A stretch of DNA of 64,000 nucleotides from Seiridium cupressi (Eukaryota; Ascomycota; Sordariomycetes; Amphisphaeriales; Sporocadaceae), in assembly GCA_036674765.1 (NCBI GenBank), contig JARVKI010000030.1:310001-374000 (forward strand). The letters run 5' to 3'. Shown in pieces: positions 56,994 through 64,000 of the stretch (position 1 is its first letter; the number at the start of each line of letters is the position of its first letter). Both the position numbers and the translations under genes were made by a program. The notes beneath the pieces were generated by a model that was given only the letters and a program-made list of their open reading frames with translations, had not been told where the DNA came from and made no database searches.

Positions 56994-58162
56994 TGCACTT
57001 GCCGTTCGTGCTTTGGATTATAATACAGTACCAATAAGTCAGGAAACGGGTCGGAGGGCTACTGGATTCTGCCCTTGACGTCAAGGATGAACCTTTTGCA
57101 GCACACATGAATATATATATTGAAGAGCTATAAATAACCCTCGTATAACCTTCTTCGCTCTGAAGTGTAATTCTAGCAACCTATATGTCTACAATTGCAC
57201 GCCTGTCGCATGACCATGATCCTAAGTTTTCACTATATGTGGGTGATCTACTTAATATACACAACAAATAACGTTTCACGAGTCGTCGATCAAATGTATC
57301 GTATGATTCGCTCTTCTGAACACCGCATAACCCCGCGCATAGTTTATGTTGCTTGAGTGAGCTTGGTTAATCATTCTATCCACACAAACCAAGCCTCTAC
57401 CTCAATACAAATCTCATATGGCGAACTCCCTGTTAGAGACCACGGGTTTGTCTCCCGTTCATCTCTTTCTCGGTTGACCCGCCACACTTGCGATGAGGAA
57501 AATCACATTCAAAGCACATGCAGAGCTGAGTGCATTCATATCCTCTTTGGTTACTCATCGAGCCCAACCCAACCACACCACATTATAGCTGAATCAAACT
57601 CACAACTTGTCCCCTCGATGCACGAAGTTTTCCGCAGTAGTTTCATTACTATGAGGGCATAGCATGAGCCGAGCTCCTGGCGTCGCTGTTTTTGACCTCG
57701 AAATCTACAGGTATGTTTTACAAGATGAAGAGATAGGCCCACTACGCTGGCCTGTGAGCGTTCTGAAGGTTGACAAGCTGGGAGCCATCCACCAGCTAGC
57801 AGCCAAAAGCCACGGCGCCAGGCCAAAATCGACAATGTCCCAAAGCCGACAACATCGAAAGGCTTTAACTAGCAGCCGACAGCTAACAGCCAGGCGAAGT
57901 CATACTAGACTAGTCCTGGAGAAAACTCACTGGAGGGCACAACACGGCGAAAACATAGGTGGCCCAAGAGGCAGGGGTTTGATTGGCAGAAGTAGGCCAA
58001 CGGGCGAGCGGGGTGGGAATCCGACAACGACAAACCCCAACTTCAGCCGCGCGAGCCTGGCCATTTCATCAACAATCAGACTACATGTCTTCAATTTTCC
58101 TTCATGGAGAGGGGTCAATATAGACTCTGCAATCCTTTACAAGCTATTCAGCACGCTGTCTA
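56994..58162. other. Intergenic, nothing assigned
   Basis: A plus frame at 57664-58188 of 174 codons is rich in Arg, Ser and Thr and has no recognisable domain. Bases 57110-57350 are AT-rich. It contains the promoter of the NLR gene at its right end. Confidence 0.4.
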
Positions 58163-60505
58163 ATGCACTTACAACCAGGCTGCGCTGAAGACGAACCCAA
58201 GCTTGAGGCTGAGCGATGGCTGCAGTACATCGAGTCGGGCTCACCCAACTTTCAGCTGATGATGATGTTTCAAAGGAGGCATATCGGGTCAAGTAAGCCG
58301 ACTTCCCTGCGATCCAAGATGAACAGCTCTTTATGGAGGTTCTTCGGCATGTTTCTTTATAGGAATGGAGAGCCGTTAGACCCACTAACCTACCATAGTA
58401 TTATCTTAGTGCACGGACTAAGAGGTCACCCGCAAAAAACTTAGGAGGACAACCAAGAGAACCTGACAACCGATGAACGCACAACGCCGAGTAAACGAAA
58501 GCATCGCCTCAAAGCTCTCTTCAAATCGAACCGATCGTCGGAAAGCAATAAAGATACCCAGGAACAGGGTGAATCCTCTACAAGAAAGGTTTTCTGGCCC
58601 CGTGACTACCTTGTGCCCGACTTGCCCATCGCAAGAGTATGGACGTATGGATACAACGCAGATGTCATCAGTGGCATTTTCGAGGGCAACAATCAAAATA
58701 GTGTATCACAACATGGTCGCGACCTCCAAGCCAAACTTGAAAGAGACCTCGATAATGGGGTAGGTTACGTGAATATATTCAACCCGAGGTGGACCAACCG
58801 ATTGACTGGTGTAGGACCCAATCATATTCGTAGCGCATAGTCTTGGAGGAATTATACTCAAAGACGTAAGTCATCAGCGATTTGATGGTTCAAGAGGCTC
58901 GTTCTGACGTATCATGCAGGCGTTGCGCCGCTCCGACATTTGCCGTTCGCGCACGAAATTGGTTGTTTTCTTGGGCACCCCCCATCGAGGCAGTTCGGTC
59001 GCAGGCTGGAGTCTCATCGCATCGAATCTAGCCAAGGCAGTGCTTCAAGCCTCGAACCAGGAGATCTTGAGAGCACTCGAAGTAAACGGCGAGGTCCTCG
59101 ACAACATACACGATGAGTTCCAGCGCCTGGTGCTCCGGGAAGAAATCCGGATACATTCCTTTCAGGAAGCCAAAGGTTTAACCGGTATCGCGGGGCTTTC
59201 TGGGAAGGTGAGTTTCAAACCAAGGCCCTGTACCGATTTAAAGCTCACATGCTTACAGGTCGTGGATGGCTTTTCCTCTAAACTCGGATTACCGACCGAA
59301 ACGGTTGAGACAATCGATGCCAATCACATGCAGATGGCCAGATGCACGGACAGAGGAGATGAGCAATACAGAAGTATCTTTGGTGTGCTAAGACAATTTG
59401 TCCGCAATGAGCTGGTTGGATTGGGCGTTGCGACAGAGCATAGGGCTGCTCAAAACACGCATAATAGTGTTGCTGAAGGGACAGCAACATCAGCGATGGA
59501 CGCTGATAGTTAGTGGGCTCGTTTTCTACATCGTGTTCAACATTGTTAATTATGAATCTCCTAACGAAACCTAGGCCATGCCAATAGCCCGGTATACCAG
59601 ATTCCCTTATCTCGGAACAGAAAATTTGTCGGACGATCCGAAATCCTCGAAACTATTCGGAGCAGGTTGTTTGGGACGAAGACTGAGCGAAAGCTCGCTG
59701 TCGTCGGGCTTGGCGGAGTCGGTAAGACTCAACTTGCTCTCCACATTGCATACTGGGTCAAAGATCACATACCAGACTTCTCCGTCCTGTGGCTTTCTGT
59801 AGTGAGCCAGAGTAGTTTTGAACAAGCCTACGTATAGCTTGCTCGGCGCATGAGCGTTCAGAATAACGCCGCGGGCGAGGACGTCAAGGATTCTGTTCGC
59901 CGTTCCCTCGAATCTGATCGCAGGAAATGGTTCTTAGTCGTCGATAATGCAGATGATATGGACGTTCTACACGGATCAACCGAGTCTACCGGGGGCATCT
60001 CTCGATGTAAGTGTCAAAATCCAAATCGATACCATGTTCCCTTCGCAATTCCAAAACCTCCCAGAGCTGCCAGAGCAACTTGCAAGTCTCTTTGGGAGAA
60101 CTCATAGAGATCTCCCCTCAAAGAGGCAACGTGGTTGGCTAACTTTGTTCACTTTCCAACGTCTTCAGATCTTCCTAATACTGAGAACTGTGTTGTTCTT
60201 TTCACGACCCGTTCAAGGGATGTGGCGGTATCTGTTACCGGGACAGGCGTAGTAGACCTGGATGAGATGGGATTGTCAGAATCAACAGACTTCCTGACCA
60301 AGTCACTCATACGAAAGGACCTATTGCGAGACCAGAAAATGACCGAGCAATTCTTGCAAGAACTTTCCTATCTCCCTTTAGCAATCGCACAGGCTGCTGC
60401 TTATCTCAATCGCAACAAGCATCTATCCATCCAGCGATACCTAGAGCTGCTACGGGGTACGGAACAGGATATTATCAGCCTCTTAAGCAGGGAATTCGAG
60501 GATCT

Positions 60506-60590
60506 CACTAGATACAGAGGTTCACTAGATACAGAGGTTCACTAGATACAGAGGTTCACTAGATACAGAGGTTCACTAGATACAGAGGTT
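60506..60590 (+). repeat. Five tandem copies of a 17-bp unit
   Basis: CACTAGATACAGAGGTT is repeated five times without a mismatch, immediately followed by CACGAAACGCAG. The repeat sits inside the NB-ARC to TPR linker of the NLR gene. With one copy the upstream frame (EDLTRYRGS) runs directly into RNAVATTWLVSF. The four extra copies add 68 bases (68 mod 3 is 2) and lead to a stop at 60543-60545. One, four or seven copies would keep the frame. Confidence 0.95.
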
Positions 60591-61693
60591 CACGAAACGC
60601 AGTGGCGACGACCTGGCTGGTCTCATTCGATCAAATCCACGAAATTGATAGGCCTGCATCTGACCTGCTTTCATTTCTCTCATGCATTGAGTCTAAAGCT
60701 ATTCCGCGGTCAATTCTGCCTCTCACCTCGACGGAGGAGGCAATGGAAAACGCGATTGGCACTTTGTGCGGATATACGTTCCTGGTCGTCAGAGAGGATG
60801 GGGAAACATTCGACATGCACCGACTAGTGCACATGGCGGCTCGGATATGGATTCGACAACACGGTCGTCTGGAGCGAGCGACACTTGACACTATTTCTCA
60901 TATAAATGCAAAACTCCCATCCGCAAATCCTGAAAATCGGCAGTTGTGGAGAGTTTACTTACCACATGCAATACGATTACTCGAAGAAAACAACGAAACT
61001 CCTTTCCAGGACATGGATGATTTATCTTACGGAGTCGGGCGGTGTTTATTTGAAGATCGACGCTTCCGGGAATCGATCAAATATTTTACCGCAGTATACG
61101 AATACAGACGTGCCAATTTTCCGGAACATGATTCGGACCGTTTATCAGCTGAACATAATCTTGCCGGCGCATACCTTGATGATAGCCAAATAAAGAAGGC
61201 AGTCGAGATGTTAGAGCACGTCGTTAGTATAAGAAGCCGAACGCTAGCCGACGAGGACAATATCAGATTAATCACAGAGCATGACCTTGCTTGTGCATAC
61301 CTTGATGATATGCAAATCAAAAAGGCGCTTCATATATATGGGCAGGTGGTTGATGTTCGAAGTCGAACACTAGACGAAGATGATCGAGAAAGATTGGCAT
61401 CAGAACACGAGTTAGCAAGAGCTTACCATTGCGATAGGCAATTCGACCAGGCGGTTGATTTACTCGAGCATGTGGTTGTTGTTCGAAGACGAACGCTGGA
61501 CGAAGAGGATCATGACAGATTGGTCTCAGAACAGCTATTGGCTGTGGCTTATGCTGACGTTGGGCGTAATAAAGAGGCGGTTGCAATACTCGAGTATGTG
61601 GTGGAAGTCCAAGCAAGGGTCTTAAACGAAGAAGACCAATCACGATTAAGCTCAGAATACACACTTGCGGTAGTATACCGTAAGAACGGACGT

Positions 61694-61945
61694 ATTAAGG
61701 AGGCCATTGCGATATTTGAACATGTGGTGGGTGTCAAATCGCAGATCTTGAAAGACACAGATCGTGATCGGTTGACTTCGCAACACGAGCTTGGAAACGC
61801 ATATCTTGAAGGTGGACGCATTAAAGAGGCCATTGCGATATTTGAACATGTGGTGGATATCGAGTCGCAGATCCTGGAAAAAACAGATCCTGATTTGTTA
61901 GTTTCGCAGCACGAGCTTGCGCTGGCATATTTGGAAGATTGTCGA
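61694..61945 (+). repeat. Two near-identical 126-bp TPR-coding units
   Basis: Units 61694-61819 and 61820-61945 each encode one 42-residue TPR beginning IKEAIAIFEHVV. They are much more alike in DNA than the other repeats of the same gene, which suggests recent duplication or gene conversion within the array. Confidence 0.75.
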
Positions 61946-62098
61946 GCCGGGGATGCAATTAGGTTGTTACAGCACGTAACAGCCGTGGAGGCAAAGATAC
62001 TACCGGAAGATGATCCGGAGAGAGTTCTATCTGTGGATTTGCTCAAAGAGGCCCAACAAGCATTAGAGGAACGGATGGGTACGAATAGCTCTTCGTAA

Positions 62099-63670
62099 CA
62101 AATGCCGCCGGACTACATGATATGCAGGATCTTGCCACTGTTGGCTATCCAGGCAAAATCGAGTTCTAATCATGGGCTATCAAACTCGGAATTTATTCGC
62201 TGAGCATTGTAACGAAGGGCGATGTCTCGACTTTTTGAATTGATGAAACTCAATGTGACACTGGCCATATGGATTGCATTCGTGTCACTGGCAACTCATA
62301 TCCAAGCTCAGCATAGTTCGGTAAGAGCCCATGTGTAGACTTCTGCACGACCCAGAGGATTCCGAAAGCGAGGACAAACTAAAGTTGGTTTGTAACAGTG
62401 TCGCGTGCCGCGCATCGCCTCTTCGCGGATAGGTAGTCGCGCCACTTCGATGGTGCTGGATCATCCCGCCTGCACCAGTACAGTACTCTTGGAGAAACGT
62501 GAGCAATTCGACCTCACGCATACCTTTCTACGACGACCGGGTTGAGCATCACTCGGAATAATTGGTATTTGAATCAATAATTACAGACATGTATATGATA
62601 ATTGGCAGAATCCTCCTGAAAAGTTGAAGATATCGGCATAATGCCGTGGACCCGCACACCATGGCATCGCAGCCTATGGAACGCAAGTCGATTTCCAAGG
62701 CTATATGATTGAACGAGGTTGCCCTTCGCTGAGGTCACATGAAGACCATGATGTGATTGTATCGGTTGCCTATTCTAACATGAACAAGTTGCGTTGGTTT
62801 GGGACCATACCACAAGTTTACATCATCTTCTTTGGCAGTCCCTACAGCTTCGAGACCGCTCAGTTTACCGTTCAGGTTCATTTACTCGGCACGAAATCAA
62901 TCAACTCAAAATTGCAATTGGGGGCCTTGGCGGCATACTGAGGTCCCAAGAGTCAGAAATGCTATACAGTTAGGGTGGTTGGTGAATGCCCCACAAGAGC
63001 AAGTCACATTGAGGTTGACTCGAGCTCAACTGGCTCGATGTGTTGATAAGCGCCAAAAGACGTTTGTTTGATTGTTTCTCATTGCAACCAGCTCAGTTTC
63101 AACCTCGTAAATGATACAGTCGTACCAAGAGGTAACAGCGAAGGCTTGCCTCATATACCTTATCTCTCTCTCGCGAATCGTCACATCCGCCGATACCCAG
63201 CTTCGGTAGTCGGTTTCCTCTGGCGTCGCATTGCGTCCCACGACAGAATCCCGTGCCAGTCGTTCACCATAGGCTCGCTGCTGCATCTGCATTTGTCAAT
63301 CGGCTCTGATTTGCACGAGCATCGTCACTCGTTTCCACATGCGATTGGCCGTGCATGAATTGCCAGCCTTACCCGGTTGCCTCTTTCGGATGAAAGCCCC
63401 GGCGCCAAGCGATGTCAAGACTCTGAAACACACCTTGAGCTGCGACTCTCAGACGCAGATAGCAACATGGGGAAACTCGATCTTATAATTCAAACTTGCA
63501 GCTGAGATGCGCTGGGCTCGTCCAGCCTCCCAACGGCCCATACGCCCTGCCGGTATCCGTGCAAGTACCGGCAGGGCCTACATATAGGGATTCGGCAGCC
63601 TTTCCGTCTCAGTGCGATCACGTCAGTGTCCTTGCCGATCACTCCAGTCATCAGCGTGGAGTCAATCACT
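62099..63670. other. Intergenic, nothing supported
   Basis: About 1.57 kb with short frames on both strands and no motif. The right end is presumably the promoter of the carboxylesterase. Confidence 0.45.
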
Positions 63671-63955
63671 ATGGGACGGGTAGACATCGTCAACCTCGTC
63701 GTCGCTGTGCTCTTGGTGCCCGTTGTAGTGGCGCTGTCGACGAATAGAGGGAAGCTGATACTACGAGACGATCTCTGGACAGTCGGGCAAACGGTCAAGA
63801 CCACAAGTGGGCCAGCGACTGGGCGTGCTGCGCCAAACAGGACCGAAGTCTCGGAATACCTGGGAATTCCTTATGCAAAGCCTCCGGTTGACGACCTCAG
63901 GTGGCAGCCGCCAGTGCAGTACCTAGGGCTGGCACCAATTGATGCTACCAAATTT
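63671..63955 (+). CDS. Type-B carboxylesterase, first exon (runs off the window)
   Basis: The first 95 residues of a secreted esterase/lipase. An N-terminal signal peptide (IVNLVVAVLLVPVVVALS) is followed by VKTTSGPATGRAAPNRTEVS and the type-B carboxylesterase signature region EYLGIPYAKPPVDDLRWQPP. At 63956 a GTGAGA donor follows codon TTT in phase 0, and GACTAACA near 63990 looks like the branch site of the intron that runs past the window end. Read without splicing, the frame would stop at 63962-63964. The catalytic Ser and the rest lie outside. Confidence 0.82.
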
Positions 63956-64000
63956 GTGAGATAGTCATACCCGTGCATCCCGTATGTGGGACTAACAGGA

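Larger units (their letters stand above)
58163..62098 (+). pseudogene. NLR-type protein (lipase, NB-ARC, TPR) with three lesions
   Basis: Six plus-strand exons, 58163-58759, 58815-58865, 58920-59207, 59259-59508, 59575-60006 and 60169-62098, join in phase through introns of 55, 54, 51, 66 and 162 bases. Domain order: an alpha/beta-hydrolase (LVHGLRGHP, ARVWTYGYNADV, FVAHSLGGIILKD with the nucleophile Ser, VVFLGTPHRGSSVAGW, IDANHMQMARC); NB-ARC (FVGRSEILETI, Walker A VVGLGGVGKTQLA, LVVDNADD, VVLFTTRSRDVAVSV, LSYLPLAIAQAAAYLN); and eight 42-residue TPRs. Lesions are a TAG at 58442-58444 after HPQKT (Trp expected), a TAG at 59835-59837 after FEQAYV (Gln expected), and a frameshift from a 17-bp tandem repeat at 60506-60590. 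Such NLRs act in fungal non-self recognition. As it stands only fragments could be made. Confidence 0.88.

Noticed and set aside
57664..58188. 174-codon plus-strand open frame before the NLR gene
   Set aside because: Low-complexity Arg/Ser/Thr composition, no domain, no splice support and overlap with the NLR start.
60135..60168. Start of a separate NB-ARC gene at 60135
   Set aside because: The frame before 60169 is intron; splicing 60006 to 60169 restores GISRYLPNTENCVVLF exactly as expected for NB-ARC.

Overview
This window is nuclear DNA of a filamentous ascomycete (Pezizomycotina). The genes have short introns (about 45-160 bases) with GT..AG borders and internal CTAAC/CTGAC-like branch sites. 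The gene families are typical of these fungi: HET-domain proteins, a lipase/NB-ARC/TPR NLR, a non-reducing polyketide synthase with an SAT starter domain, DUF3176 and DUF6594 proteins, an SRPK-like kinase and a SAT4/rhodopsin-like membrane protein. No rRNA, tRNA, CRISPR or intact transposon was recognised. The genus cannot be told from the sequence.

Layout. 1-7 kb: a HET relic, an intact DUF3176 membrane protein and a 5'-truncated flavin monooxygenase. 7.4-8.9 kb: an SRPK-like kinase. 10-13.3 kb: three separate cytochrome P450 remnants with a palindrome/hairpin cluster among them. 15.5-16.5 kb: an intact aldo-keto reductase. 16.8-18.8 kb: two broken genes abutting 5' end to 5' end (a TPR protein on minus, a beta-lactamase-fold hydrolase on plus). 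20.2-24.8 kb: three intact multi-exon genes (a protein with a duplicated 55-residue module, a retropepsin-like DTG protein, a DUF6594 protein). 25.3-35.4 kb: a HET-rich block with one nonsense-riddled HET gene, a frameshifted membrane protein, a nonsense-mutated phosphotransferase and two intact, convergent HET genes. 37.5-55 kb: a polyketide gene cluster. 55.9-57 kb: a seven-helix membrane protein. 58.2-62.1 kb: a large NLR gene with three lesions. 63.7 kb to the end: the first exon of a secreted type-B carboxylesterase.

The 38.5-55 kb cluster reads as one pathway. The non-reducing PKS (SAT-KS-AT-PT-ACP-TE, 2,124 residues) would make and release an aromatic polyketide. A FAD monooxygenase, a short-chain dehydrogenase, a membrane-anchored P450 and an O-methyltransferase would tailor it. 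A small conserved protein of unknown function sits among them, and no pathway transcription factor was seen. A frameshifted thioester-reductase (R) domain relic lies directly beside the PKS stop codon, which suggests that a second megasynthase was once present here.

A recurring theme is gene decay by nonsense mutation. In at least seven genes the reading frame continues cleanly on both sides of a stop that sits where Gln (CAA/CAG) or Trp (TGG) is expected. Most of these fit C-to-T change at CpA, the dinucleotide favoured by repeat-induced point mutation (RIP), yet the genes are not AT-rich. The decayed genes are concentrated in allorecognition/NLR-type, P450 and hydrolase families, while the PKS cluster genes look intact.
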